18,266 nt of DNA from Chloroflexi bacterium UBA6622 (GTDB lineage Bacteria; Chloroflexota; UBA11872): positions 1 through 18,266 of the forward strand of contig DJHK01000037.1 of NCBI GenBank assembly GCA_002433065.1, given 5' to 3'. Position 1 is the stretch's first letter, and each line of letters starts with the position of its first letter. The notes under the pieces were generated by a model. That model worked only from the letters and a program-made list of their open reading frames with translations. It had not been told where the DNA came from and made no database searches. Shown here piece by piece: positions 6,627-14,430 of this stretch. A program made the position numbers and the translations under genes.

Positions 6627-8878
6627 TGGCCATAACTGAAGAAAATCCTGGATACAAATGGGTTGGTACCCGACCAATCCGACCTGATGGGTTAGAAAAA
6701 GTCACAGGGAAAGCGCAATTCGGTGCGGACCTGATGTTGCCGGGGATGCTGTTCGGCAAGGTTGTGCGATCACCCCACGCGCACGCCCGGATAATTTCTA
6801 TAGACACCACTGCTGCGGAAGCGATGGTCGGGGTGAAGGCAGTCATCACAGGCGGCGACTTCCCTGACCTCGCAGCGAACGGCGCTCATCCAAGCGAAAT
6901 TGACGTCGCCAACAACACCATCGCCAGGGAGAAAGTCCTATACGAAGGACATGTAGTTGCTGCAGTAGCGGCCACCACCCGCGAACAAGCCGAAGCTGCC
7001 GCCGAAGCAGTCGAGGTCACGTACGAAATTTTGTCTCACGTGCTGACAGTGGATGAAGCCATGGCCGACGGCGCTCCGTTGCTCCATGAAGGAATGATTA
7101 CCAAGGGCGTCGACCCTGCACCCGAAGAAGCGTCAAACGTCGCCAGCAAAATCCTTCACGAACGCGGTGACCTTGACCAAGGGTTCGGCGAAGCCGATGT
7201 GGTTGTCGAGCGAGAATTCACCACCAAACCAGTTCACCAGGGATATATAGAGCCTCACGCCGCGGTCGCTGACGCGAACAGTGACGGGAGAGCCCACATA
7301 TGGTGCTCATCTCAGGGGCATTTCCAAATGAGAGCCTATTCAGCGTCAGTGTTGGGAATATCACCGGGAATGCTGAAAGTCACAGCCGCCGAAATCGGTG
7401 GTGGGTTTGGCGGTAAAACCGTTATTTACCTCGAACCGCTTGCAGTCCGCCTGTCTCAAAGAGCTGGCCGGCCCGTCAAATTGGTAATGGACCGTGATGA
7501 GGTCTTCCGAGCAACCGGACCAACATCAGGAACCCGGATCAAAGTCAAAATGGGAGTCGCCAAGGACGGCAAGATAACTGCCGCGGAAGTATGGATGGCC
7601 TACGAAGCAGGCGCGTACGCAGGCTCCCCAGTGGGTGCCGCGGGCATGACAGCTATCGCTTGCTACGACATCCCGAATTTTGTGGTCGAAGGCTATGACG
7701 TTGTGTGCAATAAGCCGAGAGTCGCCGCATACCGAGCACCGGGTGCACCAATGGCAGCTTTCGCAGTGGAATCAGTGCTTGATGAACTGGCCCGCGACAT
7801 AGGGATGGACCCAATCGACATTCGGTTAGCAAACGCAGCCGTCGAAGGTACCCAAGCGTCCTACGGACCTAAGTTCCCTCGGATCGGCTTTGTTGAAACC
7901 TTAGAAGCGATCAAAGATCACCCCAACTACACCGCAGACCTTGGACCTAACCAAGGTCGCGGGATTGCAGCAGGATTCTGGTTTAACGCAGGCATGATGT
8001 CGAGTGCGACGGTCCACATCAACGAAAATGGAACGGCGACCGTAGTGACGGGATCCCCCGACATTGGGGGAAGCCGCCAATCGATGGCTTTGATGGCCGC
8101 TGAAGAGCTGGGCATTCCGTACGAATCGATAAAGGCTGTAGTCGCTGACACCGAAACAGTTGGCTTCAACGATGTCACCGGTGGTAGCCGCGTGACATTG
8201 GCAACCGGCGCCGCCGTAGTTGATGCCTGTCGACTGATTATCGAAGACCTCCGCGCCCGAGCAGCGAAAACATGGGACGTTGAGCTTGACCAAGTGGAAT
8301 GGGTTGATGGGCAGGCCCAACACGCTGAAGGTGCCCAACCCCCGCTTTCCCTGAAGGACCTGGCAGCAAAATCTGGTCGAACAGGAGGACCCATATCTGC
8401 CAACGCTTCTTTGAACTCACGTGGAGTTGGCGCTGGTTTCTCAACTCAACTCTGTGATGTAGAGGTTGACCCAGAAACCGGAGTGACCAGAGTTGTCCGC
8501 TACCTGACAGCGCAAGATGCTGGACGAGCGATAAGCCCTGATTATGTCGAAGGGCAAATGCAAGGCGGCGTGGTCCAAGGAATTGGATGGGCTTTGAACG
8601 AGGAATATATCCATGACAGCGACGGCGTGATGGAAAACCCAAGTTTCCTTGATTACCGCATACCCGTAGCTTCGGATTTGCCGATGATCGATTGCGCCAT
8701 CGTTGAAGTCCCCAACCCAGCACACCCGTACGGTGTGAGGGGTGTAGGCGAAGTAGGGATTGTTCCTCCGATGGCAGCAGTGGGTAATGCGATCAACGAC
8801 GCGCTCGATGTGCGAATGACCGATCTTCCAATGTCACCGGTCAAAGTTCTTGAAGCGTTAAACGAACAACGCGACTAA
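6626..8878 (+). CDS. Molybdopterin-binding (large) subunit of xanthine-oxidase-family hydroxylase
   Basis: This 750-residue protein holds the molybdopterin-cytosine-dinucleotide type active site of the xanthine oxidase family, which hydroxylates or dehydroxylates an activated carbon with water as the oxygen source. The a/b hammerhead domain is residues ~18-140. Cofactor motifs are GGGFGGK (258-264), AYRAPGAPMAAFAVE (368-382) and a glycine-rich segment SPDIGGSRQS (477-486) where relatives usually have a GQG motif. Glu709 in VRGVGEVGI is the expected catalytic base. The active-site loop AYRAPGAP differs from the AYxCSFR of form I CO dehydrogenase and the AYRGAGR of form II CoxL, so CO oxidation is unlikely. 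The full set of motifs implies an active enzyme. Possible substrates are N-heterocycles, aldehydes, aromatic or alicyclic acyl-CoAs; the sequence does not decide. Confidence 0.95.
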   Translation: MAITEENPGYKWVGTRPIRPDGLEKVTGKAQFGADLMLPGMLFGKVVRSPHAHARIISIDTTAAEAMVGVKAVITGGDFPDLAANGAHPSEIDVANNTIAREKVLYEGHVVAAVAATTREQAEAAAEAVEVTYEILSHVLTVDEAMADGAPLLHEGMITKGVDPAPEEASNVASKILHERGDLDQGFGEADVVVEREFTTKPVHQGYIEPHAAVADANSDGRAHIWCSSQGHFQMRAYSASVLGISPGMLKVTAAEIGGGFGGKTVIYLEPLAVRLSQRAGRPVKLVMDRDEVFRATGPTSGTRIKVKMGVAKDGKITAAEVWMAYEAGAYAGSPVGAAGMTAIACYDIPNFVVEGYDVVCNKPRVAAYRAPGAPMAAFAVESVLDELARDIGMDPIDIRLANAAVEGTQASYGPKFPRIGFVETLEAIKDHPNYTADLGPNQGRGIAAGFWFNAGMMSSATVHINENGTATVVTGSPDIGGSRQSMALMAAEELGIPYESIKAVVADTETVGFNDVTGGSRVTLATGAAVVDACRLIIEDLRARAAKTWDVELDQVEWVDGQAQHAEGAQPPLSLKDLAAKSGRTGGPISANASLNSRGVGAGFSTQLCDVEVDPETGVTRVVRYLTAQDAGRAISPDYVEGQMQGGVVQGIGWALNEEYIHDSDGVMENPSFLDYRIPVASDLPMIDCAIVEVPNPAHPYGVRGVGEVGIVPPMAAVGNAINDALDVRMTDLPMSPVKVLEALNEQRD

Positions 8879-8886
8879 TAACTCCG

Positions 8887-9132
8887 ATGGCCCAAGTTCA
8901 TTTCTCAGCTGGTCTCCGCGACCTAACAGGAGGACTGGCTCAGGTTGAGGTTGAAGCTACGACCGTTCGTCGTTTAGTCGTCGCGCTCGAGGAAATGTTT
9001 CCCGGTATTGGAGAGCATTTAAACGAAGCGTCGTCAGTGGCGATCGATGGCGAAATTTTTACTGATGCTGATTATGAACCGGTGTCACACAGCTCTGAAG
9101 TCCACTTCCTTGACATTTTCCAAGGCGGGTAA
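8887..9132 (+). CDS. MoaD/ThiS-like ubiquitin-fold sulfur carrier
   Basis: This 81-residue protein has the length and pattern of MoaD-type sulfur carriers and ends in a C-terminal Gly-Gly (IFQGG) immediately before TAA. In MoaD and ThiS the terminal glycine is adenylated and converted to a thiocarboxylate that donates sulfur. The body has the beta-grasp signature VHFSAGLRDLTGG, followed by VRRLVVALEEMFPGI and SSVAIDGE. It lies 8 bases after the molybdenum subunit on the same strand and probably belongs to that operon. Its likely job is sulfur delivery for molybdopterin synthesis or for the sulfido ligand of this enzyme. No MoaE, MoeB or XdhC gene is in the window, so partners must lie elsewhere. 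Confidence 0.85.
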   Translation: MAQVHFSAGLRDLTGGLAQVEVEATTVRRLVVALEEMFPGIGEHLNEASSVAIDGEIFTDADYEPVSHSSEVHFLDIFQGG

Positions 9133-9143
9133 CAAAAGCGAAT

Positions 9144-9172
9144 CGGCAAGGGGATTGCCGTAGATTTGTTTT
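9144..9172 (+). terminator. Hairpin with T-rich tail after the MoaD-like gene
   Basis: CGGCAA (9144-9149), a five-base loop GGGGA and TTGCCG (9155-9160) form a stem, followed by TAGATTTGTTTT. It begins 12 bases after the MoaD-like stop and precedes the DsrE-like gene on the same strand. It looks like a weak or partial intrinsic terminator that would lower expression of the DsrE-like gene relative to the hydroxylase subunits. The stem is only six base pairs and the T tract is interrupted. Confidence 0.45.
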
Positions 9173-9199
9173 CACCGTCCGATGTGAAAGTGGGCCAAA

Positions 9200-9592
9200 A
9201 TGAGCAAACGGTATTTCGTTCAAATTTCGACTGATCCCGACGTGGACCCGCGGAAGTGCGCTGTCGCTCTGGCCTGCGCGGTTCAGGCGATAACAGATGG
9301 TCACAGTCTGAATATTTTCTTTGCATCCCACGCGGTGAAACTTCTCCAAAACGAATTCATTGGCGGACTAGATGAGCGTGTTTCCCAAGAACCCGGCTTC
9401 TGCAAGCAGATGATTGAAGCGTTGATGGAGGGCGCAGAAGCGATTTACTGTTCGACTGGCTCGCAGGCTGTGCTTGGGGTCACACCTGACAACGCCGCGG
9501 ATGTGCTTGTTGGTGGCTTAGAACTCAACTGGAGCGGTCCGCCCGGGGTCATAGAGCTGAGCTCTAATGCCGACGTCTCTCTAACTTACTGA
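9200..9592 (+). CDS. DsrE-like small sulfur-relay-type protein
   Basis: This 130-residue protein has the alpha/beta layout of the DsrE/DsrF/YchN family, small cytoplasmic proteins that carry persulfide sulfur on a conserved cysteine. It contains cysteines 20, 26, 68 and 84. Cys84, at the end of a predicted strand in EAIYCSTGSQAVLGV, sits where the family's active cysteine is expected. The C-terminal strand GVIELSSNADVSLTY fits the end of the fold. The ATG at 9200 has no strong ribosome site. It follows the MoaD-like gene by 67 bases and is convergent with the MFS gene. Together with the MoaD-like protein it could feed sulfur to the molybdenum cofactor, but this is inference; DsrE-fold proteins of unknown role are common. 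Confidence 0.7.
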   Translation: MSKRYFVQISTDPDVDPRKCAVALACAVQAITDGHSLNIFFASHAVKLLQNEFIGGLDERVSQEPGFCKQMIEALMEGAEAIYCSTGSQAVLGVTPDNAADVLVGGLELNWSGPPGVIELSSNADVSLTY

Positions 9593-9697
9593 AACCGGTT
9601 TCGCAACCACATCAACTTCAGAAAAGCAACGATAAGTGTTTGCGAGCTTTGGAGTGTTTAGTTCGCGACATTTGTCGACGCCGCATTAACTGATTCC

Positions 9698-10798
9698 CTA
9701 TTCCTTGAGCCGGTCGGGGATGAAACAGAACAGCCATGCGATCACAGAACTACAGATGACTATTGCTATTGCTACTTCATAACCAGAGCTGTCAATGACA
9801 AACCCGAGGATGGCGGGTCCCGCGAGTGCACCGAACCCAAGAGCTGTGTAGAAGGTACCGATGGAGCCACCCAGATCAGCCACACCAAACCATGTGGCGA
9901 GAACATTGGGAGCAGCGGTAAACCAAACCGCCCAACTGACACCGTGCAGCAGTGCACTTACCAGGAAGAGAATGTACGAATCTCCTGCAAGGAACCACAC
10001 CAGAAGACAAGCCACTAGAAGCAGTTGCCCGAAACGGTATTGGTGCATTGGGACAAATCGGTCATTCAATGCGCTGATCACCAGTCGAGCGACTACTGAG
10101 GAGGCCCCAATGACTCCGACGAGAGTAGCCGCAGCCGAACCACTGACCCCCTCGCTAATTGCATGGTCGTTGTAAAAAGCTAAAGGGGCATAAAAACCGG
10201 ATCCCCCTAGCGCCAATGCCCCATAGAGGACCAAGAACCGCTTCGACCTCAAAATCTTTCGTAACCCGAGATCGTCGTCTCGTCGGACTTTTGGTGAATC
10301 AACTGCAGCAAATGTGCAGACAGTCAGCAATACTCCGCTGAAAATGGCATAAACCCCGAGCGTTGATCGCCATCCCCACGCATCTATCAAAATTCGTGAA
10401 ACGATTGGGCCAATAAAGGTTCCCATCCCTACACCTGCCAAGACCAGACTGATAGCAGAAGCCTGCCGGTGCTTAAACCAACGGCCGACAGTCCCAATCA
10501 TCGACGGGTAACAGCAGCCGACAGCGCTTCCGACCAGCGGCGCATAACCCAAGTACAAATGCCACAACTCTGAGGATTGGCTGCTCACGATGAGGCCGAG
10601 GGTCATAAATACTGTCCCAGTAGCCACGACAGGTCGGACACCAACGGTGTCACTGATCTTTCCACCTATGGCACCAGCTAAATAATAAAAACAGACTGCA
10701 GTTGAGAAGATTGGCGCAACTGGGCCTGTTGATGTCTCGAAAGTCTCTGCAATAGGTGTGAGGAAAATACCGAAGGAAAACAAAACCCCGAAGTTCAC
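9698..10798 (-). CDS. MFS transporter, monocarboxylate/oxalate-formate type; start uncertain or lost
   Basis: The hydrophobic 366-residue frame shows about 12 membrane segments and the MFS loop 2-3 signature as GGKISDTVGVRP (residues 45-56). SFGIFLTPIAETF near the N-terminus is typical of the monocarboxylate and oxalate:formate group, so it probably imports or exports a small organic acid used by the neighbouring genes. GTG 10798 is the first standard start, but it cuts transmembrane segment 1. In the same frame the family-like sequence RRRNSWTVTSAAFVANF continues upstream to about 10870. There the codon where ATG is expected is ATC (10870-10868), and TAG lies just before it at 10876-10874. 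The gene may use ATC, may begin at GTG with a short helix 1, or may carry a recent start mutation. It follows the BadH-like gene on the same strand. Confidence 0.85.
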   Translation of the reverse strand: MNFGVLFSFGIFLTPIAETFETSTGPVAPIFSTAVCFYYLAGAIGGKISDTVGVRPVVATGTVFMTLGLIVSSQSSELWHLYLGYAPLVGSAVGCCYPSMIGTVGRWFKHRQASAISLVLAGVGMGTFIGPIVSRILIDAWGWRSTLGVYAIFSGVLLTVCTFAAVDSPKVRRDDDLGLRKILRSKRFLVLYGALALGGSGFYAPLAFYNDHAISEGVSGSAAATLVGVIGASSVVARLVISALNDRFVPMHQYRFGQLLLVACLLVWFLAGDSYILFLVSALLHGVSWAVWFTAAPNVLATWFGVADLGGSIGTFYTALGFGALAGPAILGFVIDSSGYEVAIAIVICSSVIAWLFCFIPDRLKE

Positions 10799-10939
10799 GA
10801 AATTGGCAACGAACGCGGCGGATGTAACTGTCCAACTATTGCGACGGCGGCCAGGTGAATACGTTTCGATTCTCTATTTCTACTGCGAATAGGTGCCGCA
10901 GAACATAATTCCGAACAGGTAAAGACACACAAAACCCGC

Positions 10940-11695
10940 TCAACTCATGGTCAAACCACCAGATACTGACAACGTTTGACCGGTCACGAAAGCGGCCTCG
11001 TCAGAGCCAAAATAAACAACAGCAGACGCGACCTCTGTCGGAGTGCCGACCCGCTTCATCGGAACGGCCCTAGCCATAGCCCCAATAATTTTGTCGCCAT
11101 CGTCACTCGCGGCGACGATCCCATCAAGGAGTGGCGTGTCAGTAGGACCTGGACACACAACATTTGCCGTCACTCCACTTCTCGCGGCCTCACGAGCAAT
11201 CGTTTTGGTGAAGGCGATAATCCCACCTTTGGCACCTGAATACACCGCTTCGAATGATGAACCAACTCGCCCAGCGTCTGAAGCGATATTGACGATGCGT
11301 CCCCAACCAGCTTCAACCATTGCTGGGAGACACGCGTGAACGGTTCGCAAAACGCCTTTGTAATTGATTTCAATCACCCGATCCCAAAATGATTCATCGG
11401 TCGACAAAAACGGCATTAGCTCGTCCCAACCGGCGCAATTCACTAGAACTTCGACAGACCCCAGTTCGTCAACTGTCTGAAAGACGCCGGCTTGGACAGC
11501 ATCAGTATCTGAAACGTCCATGTGCACAGCGACGGCGTGACCATCCGTCTGAGAAATCATTGAGACTGTCTCAAGAGCTCCGTCAAGATTTAAGTCTGCG
11601 ACTGCCACTTGTCGTCCGGCGGCTGCCAAACCGACACAAATTTCTCTGCCAATTCCGCTACCGCCACCGGTCACGAGTGCAACTCGTCCGCTCAT
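10940..11695 (-). CDS. BadH-like short-chain dehydrogenase/reductase
   Basis: A classical 251-residue NAD(P)-dependent SDR. The cofactor motif TGGGSGIG is at 9-16, NCAG at 86-89, and the catalytic residues Asn111, Ser139, Tyr152 and Lys156 (YSGAK) are all present. The segments AGWDELMPF, IVNIASDAGRVGSS, VVCPGPTDTPLL and ITGQ-like VTGQTLSVSGGLTMS closely recall BadH, 2-hydroxycyclohexanecarboxyl-CoA dehydrogenase. BadH oxidises the ring hydroxyl before ring cleavage in cyclohexanecarboxylate degradation. Other hydroxyacyl-CoA SDRs are similar, so the exact substrate is open. The ATG has GAGGAG eight bases upstream and lies 3 bases after the stop of the F420-dependent oxidoreductase gene, so the two are co-transcribed. 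No BadI ring-cleaving hydrolase is in the window. Confidence 0.93.
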   Translation of the reverse strand: MSGRVALVTGGGSGIGREICVGLAAAGRQVAVADLNLDGALETVSMISQTDGHAVAVHMDVSDTDAVQAGVFQTVDELGSVEVLVNCAGWDELMPFLSTDESFWDRVIEINYKGVLRTVHACLPAMVEAGWGRIVNIASDAGRVGSSFEAVYSGAKGGIIAFTKTIAREAARSGVTANVVCPGPTDTPLLDGIVAASDDGDKIIGAMARAVPMKRVGTPTEVASAVVYFGSDEAAFVTGQTLSVSGGLTMS

Positions 11696-11698
11696 CGT

Positions 11699-12727
11699 TC
11701 AACTCCTCGTTGCCCGGGCAACTTCGCCCCATTTGTCTATTGACTCAGGATCTTTGCGCATGTGTTCCTCCGTCAGATACATCACCACCCGAGACGCGGT
11801 GCTTGCATACCGGTCCTTTAAACGATCGGCCATTTCATCCCACGGTGATACCAACGCGAAGTGGTCCAGCATTTCGTCAGAGATCGTGTCCGCCATGCCC
11901 TGCAGATCACCGGCCTTCATTTTGTCCCCTAACGCTTTTGTAATCCCATCGAAGCCCAAGTCCTCGAACTGAAACGCATAATTCGGAGTAGTTCCATAAA
12001 AAGCTATTTGGGTTTTTGCCCGGTGCACCCATGGTGCCCGCTCCTCAGGACTGTCACCAGCAACGGCAAACACAGGGACAATTAAGTCGATCTCAGACGG
12101 GTCGCGGCCAGCTATCTCGGCGCCCTGGGTGACTTCGGGGAGCAACCGGTTTTGGATGTAATGCATTGAGTGCATCGGGTGGACATGCACCCCATCGGCG
12201 ACTTGGCCCGCAACACCGTTCATTAAGGGCCCCACAGAGGAGATATCGATCTTGATATCGCCGAAGTCGTGGGATCGGGGTTTCCACGCATCTGGCAAAA
12301 GAGAGAGATTATAAAATTCGCCCTCGTGGCTTAACTTTTCCTCGCCACGGAAAGCCCGCAGGCAGGCTTTGACCGCCAATACGTAATCAAGCAAACGACG
12401 AGCTGGACGATCAAAATCGGCCGAATATCGTCGAACAACATGACCCTTAACTTGACTCCCTAAGCCCAATCGGAACTTGCCATTAGTTTCTCCAGCCAAC
12501 TCCCACGCGACCTGTGCCGACACCATTGGGCTTCTCGGGAAAGCAACTGCGATACCAGTTGTGAATGTCAACGATGGTGCAGCCATCGCCGCTGCAGCAA
12601 TTTGCATCCACGGCACTTGGCCCGTTTCGGTATAGAGCATCCCTGAAAATCCCTGGTCTTCAACACGGCGAGCTAAATCTCCCGCAGTGGCCCAGGTAGA
12701 TGAACCTGTCATCAAATCGAATTCCAC
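11699..12727 (-). CDS. LLM-class F420-dependent oxidoreductase (TIGR03617-like)
   Basis: This 342-residue protein is of the luciferase-like monooxygenase superfamily, which folds as a TIM barrel and in actinobacteria often uses coenzyme F420 rather than FMN. Diagnostic stretches are TGIAVAFPRSPMVSAQVAWEL, GKFRLGLGSQVKGHVVRRY and FRGEEKL...GEFYNLS, recalling the TIGR03617 (MSMEG_2256-type) group. The frame extends to 12940, but GTG 12727 is the better start: AGAGAGG precedes it by 7 bases, homology begins there, and the extension would overlap the divergent synthetase gene. The stop lies 3 bases before the SDR start. It may oxidise an alcohol or reduce an enone in the same pathway; substrate and cofactor are inferred from family only. 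Confidence 0.9.
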   Translation of the reverse strand: MEFDLMTGSSTWATAGDLARRVEDQGFSGMLYTETGQVPWMQIAAAAMAAPSLTFTTGIAVAFPRSPMVSAQVAWELAGETNGKFRLGLGSQVKGHVVRRYSADFDRPARRLLDYVLAVKACLRAFRGEEKLSHEGEFYNLSLLPDAWKPRSHDFGDIKIDISSVGPLMNGVAGQVADGVHVHPMHSMHYIQNRLLPEVTQGAEIAGRDPSEIDLIVPVFAVAGDSPEERAPWVHRAKTQIAFYGTTPNYAFQFEDLGFDGITKALGDKMKAGDLQGMADTISDEMLDHFALVSPWDEMADRLKDRYASTASRVVMYLTEEHMRKDPESIDKWGEVARATRS

Positions 12728-12734
12728 GTCGTTA

Positions 12735-12741
12735 CCTCTCT
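12735..12741 (-). promoter_or_regulatory. Ribosome binding site AGAGAGG fixing the LLM oxidoreductase start
   Basis: Read on the minus strand, AGAGAGG lies 7 bases before GTG 12727. This site places the true start 71 codons inside the longest frame and leaves an 85-base divergent intergenic region before the synthetase gene, where promoters for both directions must lie. Confidence 0.7.
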
Positions 12742-12812
12742 GTCGTCCCCTATTTGAGCCGAAATCCAGTCGCTCGGCCAATGCAGTTGGATCGCCTCTA
12801 AAGTTGCAGGGT

Positions 12813-14393
12813 ATGAGTAATGACTGGTTACTAATGGGAGATGTCCCGAAACGAGCCGCACGTCTATGGAAAGACGACCTCGCACTCGTTTTTAAAGGAA
12901 ACCGTTGGACACATGGTGAGTTCGCATCCGATGTGGACAAAGTGGCGAAAGGTCTTATTTCTATAGGCGTGAAACGCGGGGATCACGTCGCTGTCTGGAT
13001 GACCAATCGCCCGGAATGGTTGCATCTCATGTACGCAATTCCTCGAGTGGGTGGATGCATTGTCCCGTTGAACACCCGATACCGAACAGATGATGTCGCA
13101 TATACCGTTGTGCAATCCCAGAGCAAGTTCCTGATAGCCCTCGACCAGTCGGGGCCAATTAACTACGGCCAAATGTTGGTTGAAGCCGGTCAACAACTGG
13201 ATGAAGGTGGCTATCTCCAAACCATTGTGATGCTTGGAGAACAACTTTCGGACAGCGTCAATTGGGAAACCATGCTCGAACAAGGTGAAAGCGTCACAGC
13301 AGAAGAGTTGGAAGCGCGATCTTCCCAAGTCGACGTTCAAGATCGAATGATGCTCGCATACACATCAGGGACCACCGGGCATCCCAAGGGAGTGGTCCAC
13401 TGCCATAAACCAATCCGGAACACCTATGAAAGAGCAATGCTGCTTGGACATAACCGGAACGATGTCCACATGAGCTACCTGCCGCTATTTCATGCCTATG
13501 GATTTAGCGAAGTCGCAATGATGGTTTGCTTAAGCGGAGGCAGTCAGGTCTTGTTTGATGTGTTTGACCCCGATGAAGTGTTAGATGCAGTGGAGGCCGA
13601 ACGGGGGACGGTGTTACACGGGTTTGATAGTCACTGGGCTGACCTTATTCGCTCTCAACAACAAGCTGAACGAGATGTCTCCTCGCTGCGTGTAGGAACG
13701 CTTCCAGCCGGAATGGAATCCACCATTCCTATAGCGCGCCAAGCCCAAAATGTTTTCTGCCCCACCACTAGCGGCTTCGGGATGAGCGAAACCTGGGCGT
13801 TTATTGCTTCAAGTCACGTAACCGACTCTTTGGAACAGCGAACCGAAGCGTCCGGGTATCCCATGTATGGAATCGAATTCCAGGTACGTGACCTTGACAC
13901 TGGAGAGATTTTGCCAGCCAACGAAACAGGTGCCTTGTACGTAAAGGGTTACACCGTTACGAGCGGCTATTGGGACAAACCAGAAGCAACGGCCGAAGTC
14001 CTCGATGATGACGGATGGCTAGACACTGGTGACGTTGCATTATTGCGGGCAGATGGCCATGTCGTGTTCATCGGCCGCCACAAAGACATGTTGAAAGTAG
14101 GTGGCGAAAACGTGTCACCCGCCGAAGTCGAGGGGTACCTCCTCGAAGTTGACGGTGTCGAGGAGATAGCTGTTGTCGGATACCCAGATGAACGACTGGT
14201 TGAAGTGCCAGTGGCATTCGTTGTGAGATCAAATGACGTAACAGCAGACGAGTTACTCGAAAGATGCCAAGGCAAAATCGCGAGTTTCAAGATCCCTCGA
14301 CACGTCATCTTCATCGACGAAATGCCGGCAACCCCATCAGGGAAAATACGAAAAATAGAACTCAGAGAATGGGCCCTAACCCAAATCCAGTGA
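12813..14393 (+). CDS. AMP-forming acyl-CoA synthetase
   Basis: A 526-residue ANL-superfamily ligase that activates a carboxylic acid through an acyl-adenylate to its CoA thioester. Motifs in order are the P-loop AYTSGTTGHPKGVVH (182-196), the GFGMSET motif that contacts adenylate, GWLDTGD with the conserved Asp, the hinge region GRHKDMLKVGGENVSPAEVE and the C-terminal catalytic Lys511 in PSGKIRK. The length and the PLFHAYGF segment fit fatty-acid, cyclohexanecarboxylate or benzoate-type ligases; specificity cannot be read. ATG 12813 is chosen because family homology (VPKRAARL, VFKGNRWTHGEF) begins just after it. A longer frame from 12687 would lie mostly within the divergent gene and has unlike composition. 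It is convergent with the acyl-CoA dehydrogenase, 37 bases away. Confidence 0.95.
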   Translation: MSNDWLLMGDVPKRAARLWKDDLALVFKGNRWTHGEFASDVDKVAKGLISIGVKRGDHVAVWMTNRPEWLHLMYAIPRVGGCIVPLNTRYRTDDVAYTVVQSQSKFLIALDQSGPINYGQMLVEAGQQLDEGGYLQTIVMLGEQLSDSVNWETMLEQGESVTAEELEARSSQVDVQDRMMLAYTSGTTGHPKGVVHCHKPIRNTYERAMLLGHNRNDVHMSYLPLFHAYGFSEVAMMVCLSGGSQVLFDVFDPDEVLDAVEAERGTVLHGFDSHWADLIRSQQQAERDVSSLRVGTLPAGMESTIPIARQAQNVFCPTTSGFGMSETWAFIASSHVTDSLEQRTEASGYPMYGIEFQVRDLDTGEILPANETGALYVKGYTVTSGYWDKPEATAEVLDDDGWLDTGDVALLRADGHVVFIGRHKDMLKVGGENVSPAEVEGYLLEVDGVEEIAVVGYPDERLVEVPVAFVVRSNDVTADELLERCQGKIASFKIPRHVIFIDEMPATPSGKIRKIELREWALTQIQ

Positions 14394-14415
14394 TCCCTTA
14401 GCGAGATCAAAGGAT
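14393..14415. terminator. Weak inverted repeat between convergent synthetase and acyl-CoA dehydrogenase genes
   Basis: ATCCCTT (14393-14399) and AAAGGAT (14409-14415) pair at six of seven positions around a nine-base loop, in the 37-base gap between the two convergent stops. It could act as a bidirectional terminator, but the stem is AT-leaning and has no clear T tract. Confidence 0.2.
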
Positions 14416-14430
14416 TTGATGCTTGTTGGC

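Noticed and set aside
7901..8723. Minus-strand open frames of 145-161 codons opposite the molybdenum subunit
   Set aside because: The plus-strand frame carries intact cofactor motifs throughout this interval; the antisense translations look random.
6626..8878. CO dehydrogenase large subunit (CoxL)
   Set aside because: The active-site loop reads AYRAPGAP; neither the form I AYxCSFR nor the form II AYRGAGR signature is present.
9591..9602. 12-base palindrome GAAACCGGTTTC at the stop of the DsrE-like gene
   Set aside because: A palindrome with no loop and no T tract is a poor terminator, and its position in a convergent gap does not suit an operator; probably chance.
12687..12812. Upstream extension of the acyl-CoA synthetase by 42 codons
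   Set aside because: The extension partly overlaps the divergent LLM gene, is unlike the family N-terminus, and homology begins just after ATG 12813.
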